A program made the position numbers and the translations under genes. From positions 1 to 64,000 of the forward strand of contig CACNDI010000010.1 in NCBI GenBank assembly GCA_902619165.1: a stretch of 64,000 bases of DNA, given 5' to 3'. The DNA comes from an uncultured Alphaproteobacteria bacterium (GTDB lineage: Bacteria; Pseudomonadota; Alphaproteobacteria; Rhodobacterales; Rhodobacteraceae). The notes under the pieces are model-generated. The model searched no databases. It had not been told where the DNA came from and worked only from the letters and a program-made list of their open reading frames with translations. Below, piece by piece: positions 34,179 through 43,358 of this stretch (the stretch's first letter is position 1; each line of letters starts with the position of its first letter).

Positions 34179-34580
34179 TTATCCCTCACTTGATCTAATA
34201 ATTGAAGTAGAATGTATAAGTGTAGCTGCTAACTCGCCATCAGCACTAAAAATATTTCCTTCAATATTAATAACTCTTTTGCCAATTTTTTTAAATTTAG
34301 TTTCGATTTTATTTTCACCAAGCAATACTGGTTTATGGAATAACACGTGATGGTTTGTACTGCTTACTTTTTTAATATTTTCTTGGCTTCGCAAAATACT
34401 AACAAAAGTTGCTTCATCCATCGCAGCAGAAATCATTCCTCCTTGTACTCCACCATAAATATTTTTTGAAGCTTGAGGAAAAATTACTGAAAAAACATAC
34501 ATCTCTTTAGTCTCTTTAATTAATTTAAGACTAAAGAACTCAGCAGCGTTACTTTCTTCATTTTGCAGTGTTTCAATCAT
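34179..34580 (-). CDS. PaaI-like hotdog-fold thioesterase
   Basis: 133 residues, one hotdog domain with GGVQGGMISAAMDEATF; the aspartate or glutamate on this helix is the usual catalytic residue. It hydrolyses acyl-CoA thioesters, perhaps as a housekeeping step for products of the downstream carboxylase/SDR set. First gene of the run 34580 to 28917. It diverges from the MFS gene across only 33 bases. Confidence 0.87.
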   Translation of the reverse strand: MIETLQNEESNAAEFFSLKLIKETKEMYVFSVIFPQASKNIYGGVQGGMISAAMDEATFVSILRSQENIKKVSSTNHHVLFHKPVLLGENKIETKFKKIGKRVINIEGNIFSADGELAATLIHSTSIIRSSEG

Positions 34581-34613
34581 TTGCTAGAAGCTCTTGTCTT
34601 AATCAAAAAATAA

Positions 34614-35849
34614 GTGTATTCCGCTATAGATATTCCTACAACATTTTCTTTAATCTACTGGAGACCAACTCTGAAAATTTCAAATACTTTCTTTTGCTTT
34701 ATTATTGCTGGAATGATCTCATTTGTTGCTCTTTCAATAGATACCTTACTGCCTGCATATACAGAAATTAAAAATAAATTTCTAATTAGTGACCATCAAT
34801 TGCATTGGGTTATAACAGCTTTATTTTTTGGCTTTTCATTAGGCCAGATCCTATTTGGACCTATCTCAGACCGTATAGGCAGGAAAAACTCAGTTCTACT
34901 AGGAGTAAGCATTTACTGGCTTGGGTGTTTTATTTGCCTTTTTAGTAATTCATATATGATATTTGTGTTGGGGCGATTTATTCAAGGTTTTGGTATCGGT
35001 GGACCTAGAGTTGTTTCACAGGCTATATGCCGAGATTTATTCAGTGGGAATAGGTTGGCAAGCATCAACTCATTTATTATGAGTATTTTTATCTTAGTTC
35101 CTATTGTTGCACCGCTATTGGGCCAAGGCATTCTATTTTTCTTTTATTGGAAATATATCATAGTGTTTTTTATCTTGTTTTCTTTAATAACAACATGCTT
35201 TCTTTTACTTAATGTTGAAGAAACCTTGCAAGAAAAGAAACGAATAAGTTTTTTGGCTATTGTAAAGCACTTTAAAGAGGTTTTGAGTAATTTAACTTCA
35301 ATGATTTACATAGCATGTTTAGGTCTTCTTCTGGGAGGCTTACTCACTTTCATAAACATTTGCCAACCGCTCTATTTTAATTATTTTGACGTTGGATCTA
35401 GGTTTCCCTTATATTTCGCACTGATAGCTTCCATGCTAGGTTTATCGTCATATTTAAACTCAAGATATGTTGGGCAATTTGGTGCGGTTAAACTTGCTAA
35501 AATTTTTTCGTTACTATTGATGATCTGGACGTCAATCAATCTTTTGTACCAAATCAATTACTTCTCTTTTAACTTGGCATGGTTCTCTATATTTATAATG
35601 ATAAGTTTTTCTTTCTTCGGATTTATTTTTGGAAATTTAAATGCTCTAGCTATAAATCCTTTCGGACATATTGCCGGATACGCATCATCTGTTATTGGAG
35701 CACTATCTACGTTTATAGCGCTGGTGGTTAGCGGCTCAGCATCAACATTTTTTGACGGAACTCCAATTGTGGTTATCTTCACACTTTCTGTATGCTCTAT
35801 TTCAACCTTTTTTCTCTTGTTTACACAAAAACTTTTCGAAAAAAAATAA
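34614..35849 (+). CDS. MFS transporter, Bcr/CflA drug-resistance type
   Basis: About 411 residues and twelve predicted helices. The signature between helices 2 and 3 is FGPISDRIGRKNSVL, and helix 4-5 has GRFIQGFGIGGPRVV, as in Bcr/CflA exporters. The start is uncertain. GTG 34614 has no ribosome site. GGAG at 34660-34663 stands seven bases before an in-frame CTG (34671) whose product would begin directly before the first helix. Substrate unknown. Confidence 0.88.
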   Translation: MYSAIDIPTTFSLIYWRPTLKISNTFFCFIIAGMISFVALSIDTLLPAYTEIKNKFLISDHQLHWVITALFFGFSLGQILFGPISDRIGRKNSVLLGVSIYWLGCFICLFSNSYMIFVLGRFIQGFGIGGPRVVSQAICRDLFSGNRLASINSFIMSIFILVPIVAPLLGQGILFFFYWKYIIVFFILFSLITTCFLLLNVEETLQEKKRISFLAIVKHFKEVLSNLTSMIYIACLGLLLGGLLTFINICQPLYFNYFDVGSRFPLYFALIASMLGLSSYLNSRYVGQFGAVKLAKIFSLLLMIWTSINLLYQINYFSFNLAWFSIFIMISFSFFGFIFGNLNALAINPFGHIAGYASSVIGALSTFIALVVSGSASTFFDGTPIVVIFTLSVCSISTFFLLFTQKLFEKK

Positions 35850-35881
35850 ATAAAGGCTAACCAAAACGTATAGGAAATATT

Positions 35882-36010
35882 TCATTTAACTTTATTTTTA
35901 TTTCTTCTACACCGCTCACTACAATAGAGAACTTGCTCCCAGTCTTTCTTCCATTTTTTTCGCCAGGTAAAAGGTTTTTTGCAAACTTTACAAACTTTCT
36001 CATCCTTCAT
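35882..36010 (-). CDS. DUF2256 small cysteine-rich protein
   Basis: 42 residues: [20 protein letters not shown], then [18 protein letters not shown] and a basic tail. CxxC and CxxxC pairs probably bind one zinc. The FTWRKKW and YCSxRCRR blocks define DUF2256. Genes of this family commonly lie beside photolyase/cryptochrome-like genes, and here the start overlaps the end of such a gene by 11 bases, so translation is coupled. The function is unknown; nucleic-acid binding is a guess from charge and zinc ligands. Confidence 0.88.
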   Translation of the reverse strand: MKDEKVCKVCKKPFTWRKKWKKDWEQVLYCSERCRRNKNKVK

Positions 36011-37496
36011 GGGTATTATTCTCAATAAATAATTTTGCCTTCTCAAATATATGGAGTTTTCTTTCGGAAGACATTCTTTCTAACGTTTTATGAATAAATG
36101 ATAATCTTGGATTCGATTTATAAAAGTCAATATGCTTTTCGATAAAACGCCAGTATAAACCGTCTAAAGTATCACACCAATCGCCCCTTTTATAATTACT
36201 CATTTTTAAAATGTAGTTGGACCCACATGTATAAGGTTTAGTCGACATCAAACCACCATCTGAGTAAGTAGCCATTCCAAACACATTTGGCACCATTACC
36301 CAATCAGACGAGTCAACATACATTTCCATGAACCAGTTATAGATGTATTTTGGATTTATTTCGCAGAGGTTCATTATGTTACTGATTACCATTAGGCGTG
36401 GTATATGATGATTATAACCATCTCTTATTGCTTTATTAATAGAGTCATCTAAAGGCAGAATTCCTGTTGTTCCCTCATACCAGCTAGAGGCTAACGATCT
36501 GCTGTGTTTAAAAAAGTTTGATTTAGCTTGAACATCTCCTTTTTCCTGATAAATCCCTCTAATAAACTCTCTCCAACCAATTATTTGTCTCAAAAAACCT
36601 TCAACCGAGTTGAGCGGAATCTGATGTTTTTCATACACTTCTAAAGTTTTTTCTACTATTGCATCAGGAGTGATTAATCCAATATTGAGTAACAAACTCA
36701 AACAACTATGAAAGAGAAAGTTTTTATCCTCAACTAAAGCATCTTCATACACTCCAAAACAATTTAATCTTTCCTCTAAAAACTTTTCAAGTTGAATGGA
36801 GACATCTTTTCTTCGAACAGGAAACCAAATTTCATTAAGTTCTCCTGGATGATTAGAAAAATGCTGTTTTATTAACTTAGAGACACTTTCATGATAGGCA
36901 GAGATTTTGTATTTGGGGAGCGTAGGAATTACCGTACTTGGTGGAATTTTTTTTCTATTTTCAGCATCATATGACCACTTACCACCTACTGGTTTTTGAT
37001 CATTATCCAGTAATATATCAAATTTTTTTCTTCCAAATATATAAAACGAATTCATCCTAAACTGTTTCAATCCTTTATGAAAATCAGAAAAATCCTTTCT
37101 CGAAAACATAAACATAGGTGAGCCGTTGATAGAATATGTAATGCCCGCGTTAGCAAGTACTTTAAGAAAGGGCAACTCGAAAGACTTATCCTCTATCTCA
37201 AATAGATTTAAATTAGCTACCTTCTTCTCACTCAAAAAAGAACAAAGCAATTCTGTATATGTCTGGTTTTCATCCCTTTCACTTAATTTAAAATAATGAA
37301 CGTTGATACCCGCTGTCCTCAGTTCATCAGCATATTCTCTCATGCAGCATAGAAAAAAATAGATCTTTAACTTATGGTGCTTCACATATGTGCACAGACC
37401 AAAGTCTTCAGCCATAAATACATCGGTGCAGCCTTTTTCCTTCAATAATTTTGGATGAAAAAGCTGATTACCTAAAATCACAAATAAATTCTTCAT
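36000..37496 (-). CDS. Cryptochrome/photolyase family protein (COG3046, FeS-BCP related)
   Basis: 498 residues. An N-terminal Rossmann-like antenna domain (about 1-130) and a helical FAD domain (about 200-480) with WREFIRGIY and [19 protein letters not shown]. This is the prokaryotic (6-4)-photolyase-related group. In characterised members four cysteines hold a 4Fe-4S cluster, two of them as CxxC after the MSDY segment. Here the segment reads [18 protein letters not shown], shorter and without the pair, although one cysteine remains and another is in IMNLCEINP. The cluster is probably absent or changed. A flavin photolyase role remains likely. Confidence 0.87.
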   Translation of the reverse strand: MKNLFVILGNQLFHPKLLKEKGCTDVFMAEDFGLCTYVKHHKLKIYFFLCCMREYADELRTAGINVHYFKLSERDENQTYTELLCSFLSEKKVANLNLFEIEDKSFELPFLKVLANAGITYSINGSPMFMFSRKDFSDFHKGLKQFRMNSFYIFGRKKFDILLDNDQKPVGGKWSYDAENRKKIPPSTVIPTLPKYKISAYHESVSKLIKQHFSNHPGELNEIWFPVRRKDVSIQLEKFLEERLNCFGVYEDALVEDKNFLFHSCLSLLLNIGLITPDAIVEKTLEVYEKHQIPLNSVEGFLRQIIGWREFIRGIYQEKGDVQAKSNFFKHSRSLASSWYEGTTGILPLDDSINKAIRDGYNHHIPRLMVISNIMNLCEINPKYIYNWFMEMYVDSSDWVMVPNVFGMATYSDGGLMSTKPYTCGSNYILKMSNYKRGDWCDTLDGLYWRFIEKHIDFYKSNPRLSFIHKTLERMSSERKLHIFEKAKLFIENNTHEG

Positions 37497-37500
37497 ATAG

Positions 37501-37513
37501 CAGACATAGTCTG
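37501..37513. promoter_or_regulatory. Short palindrome just upstream of the photolyase-like gene
   Basis: CAGACATAGTCTG has perfect 5-bp arms around ATA and ends five bases from the photolyase-like start codon at 37496. It could be an operator or a hairpin that hides the ribosome site. The remaining 90 bases up to the EamA gene show no other structure. Confidence 0.3.
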
Positions 37514-37603
37514 TTAATGATTATTTTAAAGTTTTTCTTAATCGTTTCTTGTGTGGATTAGGATAAGCAGAAAGTTCCGTATTTTTTTCACTAAAATCAA
37601 TTA

Positions 37604-38497
37604 ATGATAAACAAATTCAATATATTAGACAATAAATCTAAAGGCATTGTACTTGCCGTTTTCGGCGTACTCTTATTAACACCAGATACTCTTTTTATGA
37701 GATTATCAGAACTTGAAAAATGGCAATTAGGAGGATGGAGAGGTGTGCTTATGGGTGCTACCCTCTTTTTTATCTGGATTTTTTCAAGAAAATCGGGACG
37801 CAAAAGTGAGTTTCTAACAACATTTTCTATTCCTGGACTGCTAATTGTTGGAGCGATGGCCGTTAATTCAGTAAGTTTTACGCTTGGTATAAGCGAAACT
37901 TCTGTCATTGTTGTTTTGACTGCGCTAGCAACGATGCCCCTTTTAACAGCCTTGTTATCAGTTTTCTTTTTGAATGAGCAACAAAACCTAATTTCATGGT
38001 TAATATTGATTTTTGCTGTGTGTGGCATTTCTCTTGCCGTTAGTGGATCAGATACTGCTGAAAATGCACCTGATGGTTCCGTAATTCTAGGTGCTTCATA
38101 TGGATTAATTTCTGCTTTGGGTATTTCTTTCACGTTTACAATGGTCAGAAAATATCCAAATTTATCTGTCATGCCTGCAACGTCTATAGGGTGTATTATA
38201 AGTGGTGTCTTTTGTTTTTACCTATCAAACGAACCGAATTTAAACTTCTCGGCACCCTTCAGTGTTATAGCGATGGGGATAATCATTTTACCATTTTCCT
38301 TCGCTTTATTACTCATAGCGCCAAAATATTCTAGAGCTTCTACCGTTAGCTTAATTATGCTCCTAGAGTTGGTATTGGGATCATTTTGGGTATGGCTCGT
38401 GATAGATGAGCAGCCATCTCTTCAGATGATTATAGGTGCTCTAATTGTAACGATTTCCATCATTGCTTATATAAAAATATCAGACATACAAAAATAG
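37604..38497 (+). CDS. DMT family (EamA) transporter
   Basis: 297 residues with ten predicted helices in two EamA repeats. Typical blocks are GGWRGVLMGATLFF in the first and LLELVLGSFWVWLVIDEQPS in the second. An inner-membrane metabolite exporter or importer of unknown substrate. Start ATG 37604. Its stop abuts the stop of the convergent alcohol dehydrogenase gene. Confidence 0.9.
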   Translation: MINKFNILDNKSKGIVLAVFGVLLLTPDTLFMRLSELEKWQLGGWRGVLMGATLFFIWIFSRKSGRKSEFLTTFSIPGLLIVGAMAVNSVSFTLGISETSVIVVLTALATMPLLTALLSVFFLNEQQNLISWLILIFAVCGISLAVSGSDTAENAPDGSVILGASYGLISALGISFTFTMVRKYPNLSVMPATSIGCIISGVFCFYLSNEPNLNFSAPFSVIAMGIIILPFSFALLLIAPKYSRASTVSLIMLLELVLGSFWVWLVIDEQPSLQMIIGALIVTISIIAYIKISDIQK

Positions 38498-39607
38498 TTA
38501 ATAGGTAACCACAGATCTTATAGATTTTCCCTCGTGCAATAGATCAAAGCCCTCGTTAATTCTTTCAAAGTCAATAACGTGCGTAATCATTGGATCAATC
38601 TCAATTTTTCCATCCATATACCAATCAACTATTTTCGGTACATCTGTTCGGCCTCTTGCCCCGCCGAATGCTGACCCTCTCCAACTTCTGCCAGTAACTA
38701 ATTGGAACGGTCTCGTACTTATTTCCTCTCCAGAGCCTGCAACACCAATTATTATGCTTTCTCCCCAACCTTTATGTGCACATTCAAGTGCTGTTCTCAT
38801 AATATTAACGTTACCAATACACTCAAATGAGTAATCGGCACCTCCTTTGGTCAGATCGACTAGGTGCGAGACTAAATCTCCCTTTACTTCGGAAGGATTG
38901 ACAAAGTTTGTCATTCCAAAACGTTTTCCCCACTCCTCTTTAGAAGCATTTATATCCACACCAACTATCATCTCGGCGCCGATCATTTTCAGACCCTGGA
39001 TGACATTTAGCCCAATACCTCCTAGACCGAACACCACCGCTCTACATCCAGCTTCAGCTTTCGCAGTATTAATTACGGCACCAATTCCAGTAGTAACACC
39101 ACACCCTACGTAACAAACTTTCTCAAAAGGGGCACTTTTAGAAATTTTAGCAACCGCAATATCGGGCATAACTGAAAATTGAGAAAAAGTAGAGGTGCCC
39201 ATATAATGAAAGATAGGCTTACCTTTATAACTAAAGCGGCTTGTTCCGTCGGGCATTAATCCCTGACCTTGGGTGGTCCGTATTGCCTGACAAAGATTTG
39301 TTTTAGGATTAAGGCAATATTCACATTCTCTACATTCGGGGGTATACAAGGGAATGACGTGATCACCAACAGATACAGAGGTAACATTTTTTCCAACATC
39401 AACAACAACACCAGCTCCTTCATGCCCTAATACAGATGGAAATATTCCTTCAGGATCTGCTCCAGATAAAGTGTAAGCATCTGTATGGCAAATGCCAGAC
39501 GCCTTTATCTCTACGAGAACCTCACCCTCTTTTGGACCCTCTAAATCTAATTCTACTATTTCTAAAGGCTTAGAAGCTTCAAATGCAACGGCGGCTTTAG
39601 TTTTCAT
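38498..39607 (-). CDS. frmA: S-(hydroxymethyl)glutathione dehydrogenase / class III alcohol dehydrogenase
   Basis: Oxidises the glutathione adduct of formaldehyde with NAD+, and can reduce S-nitrosoglutathione. 369 residues. Catalytic zinc ligands are in GICHTD and GHEGAG, and structural zinc cysteines in PECRECEYCLNPKTNLC. The NAD site is GLGGIGLNVIQG. Class III features such as CGVTTGIGAV are present. S-formylglutathione hydrolase is not adjacent. In a marine bacterium it would serve C1 or methylated-compound breakdown. Confidence 0.94.
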   Translation of the reverse strand: MKTKAAVAFEASKPLEIVELDLEGPKEGEVLVEIKASGICHTDAYTLSGADPEGIFPSVLGHEGAGVVVDVGKNVTSVSVGDHVIPLYTPECRECEYCLNPKTNLCQAIRTTQGQGLMPDGTSRFSYKGKPIFHYMGTSTFSQFSVMPDIAVAKISKSAPFEKVCYVGCGVTTGIGAVINTAKAEAGCRAVVFGLGGIGLNVIQGLKMIGAEMIVGVDINASKEEWGKRFGMTNFVNPSEVKGDLVSHLVDLTKGGADYSFECIGNVNIMRTALECAHKGWGESIIIGVAGSGEEISTRPFQLVTGRSWRGSAFGGARGRTDVPKIVDWYMDGKIEIDPMITHVIDFERINEGFDLLHEGKSIRSVVTY

Positions 39608-39642
39608 AACCTTCTCCTCATTTTAAGTAAAAAGGATATCTC

Positions 39643-41406
39643 TTATTTTAATCCAGCTATTTTCAAGCCTTCTAGTAGAGTATCTTTTATTATAGTTGGT
39701 GCAACCTTTTCATAATCCTCTAATGTTTTAATCTCAGGTCGTTCTTTAAGAAAAGAGTTTAGATTTTCCTTAGCAGAATCTAAGTCATTCATTTTTCCAT
39801 ACACCGCAGCCTTCCAGCCAAAGAATCTGGAATGTGGACTTCGCTCATGGGCCGTGTTCAGCCATGTTATTGCGTTTTCCCAGTCTTTGAGAGCAATATA
39901 CAAAAGAGGGAAGAACCCTTCATAATTTCTTTTGGATTGAGGATCTAGCTCGATTGCTTTCTTAACATAGGACAAGGCTTCTTCATTTCTTCCAAAATTT
40001 GTTAAGGCTTGACCGTAGGAAAAATTCGAGCGTGGATGGCTTGGATTCAATTCTAATGCTTTCTCAGCTGTCTCAAGCCTTTTATTCAAATCTTTTTTAA
40101 TACTATAAGACATGCTTAATGACGACATAGCGTCGGGGTTTTCAGGATCGGTATCGACTGCTTTTTGAGCCATTTGATGAAAGAGCCTAGTGTTTTCTTC
40201 ACGACTATCTTGGTGCTCATGACTATAAATTTTTACCTGAAGCACGTTACAATACAGAACGTATGCGTCACAAAAATTTGCATCAAGCTCTATTGCTCTC
40301 TTACAGTGTTCAATAACTTTATCACCTAATGTTGTTCCAACAAAATCTTGAGTATTATAAATGTTGAGACCTTGAAGATACTCATCCCAAGCACCGAAGT
40401 TTTTCTTCCCTTTAGTGCTTAGCTTTACCTGCTCCTGATCCTTTAAAGCAGGAGAAATCAGTGCGGCTACATCTCGTGATACTTCATCCTGAACTTCAAA
40501 AATGTCTTCAAGCGACCTATCCCATCTTTTTGACCAAATTTGTTTATCATAATCTGCTGAAGTTAACTGCGCAGTAATTCGCACTTTGTTTCCGGCTTTT
40601 CTAACACTCCCTTCAACTAAATACCTCGCTCCCAGTGCTTTCGATATTACATCAGATTTCTCAGTGGAGTTTTTAAAAGAAAAACTAGAATTCCGCGAGA
40701 TAACGGGAAATGTTTTCCACAATGACAGGTTAGCAATTATATCCTCTGTAATTCCATCTGCGAAATACTCCTGCTCTTCATCATTACTCAAATTTTTGAA
40801 TGGAAGAACGGCAATGGCTGGGGGTTTGCCGCCATCATCAATATCATCAAGTTTCTCTTCTTTTTTCGCCTCTCTTTTTTCAAGATTATTAAGCGCTAAA
40901 TCGAACGCATGAACATCTGTATTTTTTACTCGTTGCTCACCAATATCATTGAATAAAAACTCAGTCTTTTGATTTACAAAATCATGTATGCTTTTTGATA
41001 AACATACCCCACCAGGTTGCGAAAGTGCCTCTAAACGCGCCGCTACATTTACTCCGTCACCATAAAGATTATCGCCTTCTACTATAACGTCACCCATATT
41101 TATACCAATTCGAAAATGCATTTCACTACCCTCGGATACACTAGAATTTCGTTCAGAAATTAACTTTTGAAACTCAGATGCACACACCACTGCGGAAACG
41201 GCACTTTGAAATTCTGCAAGGACCGAGTCTCCTGCTGTATTGAAAATTCGGCCTCCATGCTCTTTAAATAAATTATCTAGAATTTCTCTGCATGACCGAA
41301 AACTTTTTAGAGTTTGATCCTCATTCTTCTCCATAAGCTTACTGAAACCAACAACATCCGTTACGAAAATAACAGCAATTTTTCTATCAATTTTATCTTC
41401 ATTCAT
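39643..41406 (-). CDS. Class III adenylate/guanylate cyclase with TolB-like and TPR domains
   Basis: 587 residues, no membrane segment. The cyclase domain covers about 8-180: FVTDVVGFS and AGDSVLAEF give the two metal aspartates, and GVNVAARLEAL the transition-state Asn/Arg, so it looks active. A TolB/CadC-like segment follows (about 195-310, AVLPFKNLSNDEEQEYFADG). TPR repeats fill 340-560. This architecture is common in rhizobia and marine alphaproteobacteria, and is thought to link ligand or protein sensing to cyclic nucleotide output. The nucleotide is unknown. Confidence 0.92.
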   Translation of the reverse strand: MNEDKIDRKIAVIFVTDVVGFSKLMEKNEDQTLKSFRSCREILDNLFKEHGGRIFNTAGDSVLAEFQSAVSAVVCASEFQKLISERNSSVSEGSEMHFRIGINMGDVIVEGDNLYGDGVNVAARLEALSQPGGVCLSKSIHDFVNQKTEFLFNDIGEQRVKNTDVHAFDLALNNLEKREAKKEEKLDDIDDGGKPPAIAVLPFKNLSNDEEQEYFADGITEDIIANLSLWKTFPVISRNSSFSFKNSTEKSDVISKALGARYLVEGSVRKAGNKVRITAQLTSADYDKQIWSKRWDRSLEDIFEVQDEVSRDVAALISPALKDQEQVKLSTKGKKNFGAWDEYLQGLNIYNTQDFVGTTLGDKVIEHCKRAIELDANFCDAYVLYCNVLQVKIYSHEHQDSREENTRLFHQMAQKAVDTDPENPDAMSSLSMSYSIKKDLNKRLETAEKALELNPSHPRSNFSYGQALTNFGRNEEALSYVKKAIELDPQSKRNYEGFFPLLYIALKDWENAITWLNTAHERSPHSRFFGWKAAVYGKMNDLDSAKENLNSFLKERPEIKTLEDYEKVAPTIIKDTLLEGLKIAGLK

Positions 41407-41411
41407 TCTTT

Positions 41412-42062
41412 TTAACCAAAATAAGTATGATTAAAGCTTACTACAAATATAGAAAAACCCAAGAGGATTAACAACAACCCAAACGCAATCTCCATAAAAA
41501 ATATCTTATCTCTATAAAATTTAAGCAAGCTTTTTAGAGTTACTAGAAAAACAATGATAACGTAGACACTTACATCAATAAACCCAGCGATAATTGCCAT
41601 AAACATATGAACAGAAAAGTTTTGCTCGGGAGACAAAAACTGACTAAATAAAGAAGAGAAAAAAACCAGTATTTTTGGATTCAGAATCGCTATACCAAAA
41701 CCATCTCTAAAATAATTTAATGTAATGCCTGATGACTGTGTTTTATATTCCCCAAAATTTGATAAGTCTTTTTTTGATAGTCCTCCCCGGAGTATTTGAA
41801 AGCCTATCCACAACAAGAATAATGCTCCTAAAATTTGGACAAACGAAAATATCTTTGGTGAACTAATTAATATAAAACTTAGACCGATCGCTGAGACGAG
41901 TGCATATATAAAAATGCCTAAGCCATGACCTACCGCCGCGTTAATGCCTGCGCTTCTACCATCAGCAACTGCGTGACGTAAAATCACTATCAAGCTAGGA
42001 CCTGGAGAAAAAGCACCCATAAGGCAGATTAAAATAAGATATAACCAGCTTTCAATACTCAA
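41412..42062 (-). CDS. LysE/RhtB family amino-acid exporter
   Basis: 216 residues, six predicted helices. The N-terminal signature GAFSPGPSLIVILRHA and the segment GFGIAILNPKILVFF are diagnostic. It exports amino acids or homoserine-lactone-like molecules. The ATG overlaps the end of the TfoX-like gene by 11 bases. Confidence 0.92.
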   Translation of the reverse strand: MSIESWLYLILICLMGAFSPGPSLIVILRHAVADGRSAGINAAVGHGLGIFIYALVSAIGLSFILISSPKIFSFVQILGALFLLWIGFQILRGGLSKKDLSNFGEYKTQSSGITLNYFRDGFGIAILNPKILVFFSSLFSQFLSPEQNFSVHMFMAIIAGFIDVSVYVIIVFLVTLKSLLKFYRDKIFFMEIAFGLLLILLGFSIFVVSFNHTYFG

Positions 42063-42399
42063 CTTTTTTTCCTATTTTTTTATTAAGAGCAACCTTATAG
42101 GACTTCAAAAACCATTCAATAAATAAATCTTTATCTTCTAAAATTTCAGAGGGAATTGACCAATTTGACAGTGATATATCTTTTCCATTTTTTTTGTATG
42201 TAAATGGTTTAGAAAAAGAAGATTTATAATCATTTATATTTGATTGATCAACTTTCATGAAAATTTCTGAGCGCAGGATCAATGCAACAGCCAGCTCATT
42301 TTTAAACAGTCCATACCCACCAAACATTCTTTTAAATGAAATGCCTTCTTCGTCATCTAAAAGATCCAAAATATGTTCGAGAGTTTCCTGGTTTGACAT
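42052..42399 (-). CDS. TfoX/Sxy N-terminal-domain protein
   Basis: 115 residues, only the N-terminal TfoX domain, with RMFGGYGLFKNELAVALI near the start. In gamma-proteobacteria Sxy/TfoX activates competence genes with CRP. Stand-alone N-domain proteins in alphaproteobacteria are of unknown function. Coupled to the following lysE-like gene. Confidence 0.88.
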   Translation of the reverse strand: MSNQETLEHILDLLDDEEGISFKRMFGGYGLFKNELAVALILRSEIFMKVDQSNINDYKSSFSKPFTYKKNGKDISLSNWSIPSEILEDKDLFIEWFLKSYKVALNKKIGKKVEY

Positions 42400-42420
42400 C
42401 TAGAGTTTAATAAATAGTTT

Positions 42421-43290
42421 TTATAAAGTTTTCTTATTGTCTTTTGATTTGTAAAAAATAAAGATTCCAGCAAGGATTATTAGAGATCCTCCAAAAAGTG
42501 TACTAAATTTAGGTATCTCACCAAAAAAAATAAACCCCATGACACTAGCCCATAGTAAGGCGGTATATCTAAATGGAGAAACAAATGTTACTTCACCATA
42601 TCTCATGGCAGAAACCGAGGCTGTATAACCGATAGAAACGAATATAGCTGTATAAACTATAAATAAAGAATTATCTACTTTTCCAAAAAGATGGGTGTCT
42701 TCACTTAATAAAAAGCTAACCATGGTCAGCATTAGTGCACTATAAAAAGCTACAATATTTGATGGTATATTTTTATTCAATCTTACAGTTAATAGATCAC
42801 GTGCTGACAAACAAAAAACTGCAACTAATGCATGAATCGTAAAGAAGTTAAAATCCGATGATCCCGGGCGAATAATTATAACTGCACCAAAACATCCAAC
42901 CAAGACAGCAATCCATTCGTATGTCTTTGGTGATTGTCGTAAAAAAATGAATGATCCCAACAGAACCATAAGAGGAATTAATTGAAGAATAGCATTAGCA
43001 TTGGCTACATTCATGTTGAAAAGAGCCGCCAGAAATGCATATGTCATGATAACTTCTAAAATTGATCTAATTGTTATTACAATTCGGTCTCTCCATTCTT
43101 TTATAAAAAAAGATGCTTCACTCATATAACAGTAAGAAAAAAGAAAAAACGTTACTAACAGTCCTCTTAAAAAGGTTATTTGAAACATTGAGATTTCAGT
43201 TGAGAGAAATTTCATGAAAATATCACTCATTACATAGCAAGCTGCTGCGAGAGAGATTAAAAATGCTCCCTTAGTGTTTTCACTTATCAC
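42421..43290 (-). CDS. DMT family (EamA) transporter
   Basis: 289 residues, ten predicted helices in two repeats, with FLRGLLVTFFLFSYCY and FVSPFRYTALLWASVMGFIFFGE marking the repeats. Similar proteins are often annotated as S-adenosylmethionine or riboflavin transporters, but the substrate cannot be fixed. Start GTG 43290, with AAGG about 11 bases upstream. It is not closely similar to the EamA protein at 37604. Confidence 0.9.
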   Translation of the reverse strand: MISENTKGAFLISLAAACYVMSDIFMKFLSTEISMFQITFLRGLLVTFFLFSYCYMSEASFFIKEWRDRIVITIRSILEVIMTYAFLAALFNMNVANANAILQLIPLMVLLGSFIFLRQSPKTYEWIAVLVGCFGAVIIIRPGSSDFNFFTIHALVAVFCLSARDLLTVRLNKNIPSNIVAFYSALMLTMVSFLLSEDTHLFGKVDNSLFIVYTAIFVSIGYTASVSAMRYGEVTFVSPFRYTALLWASVMGFIFFGEIPKFSTLFGGSLIILAGIFIFYKSKDNKKTL

Positions 43291-43358
43291 CTATAAACAA
43301 CCTTTCAATTAATAAAGAAGCGGTGCAAGTCCTAAAACTGAAAGTTGGAATGGAAAGT

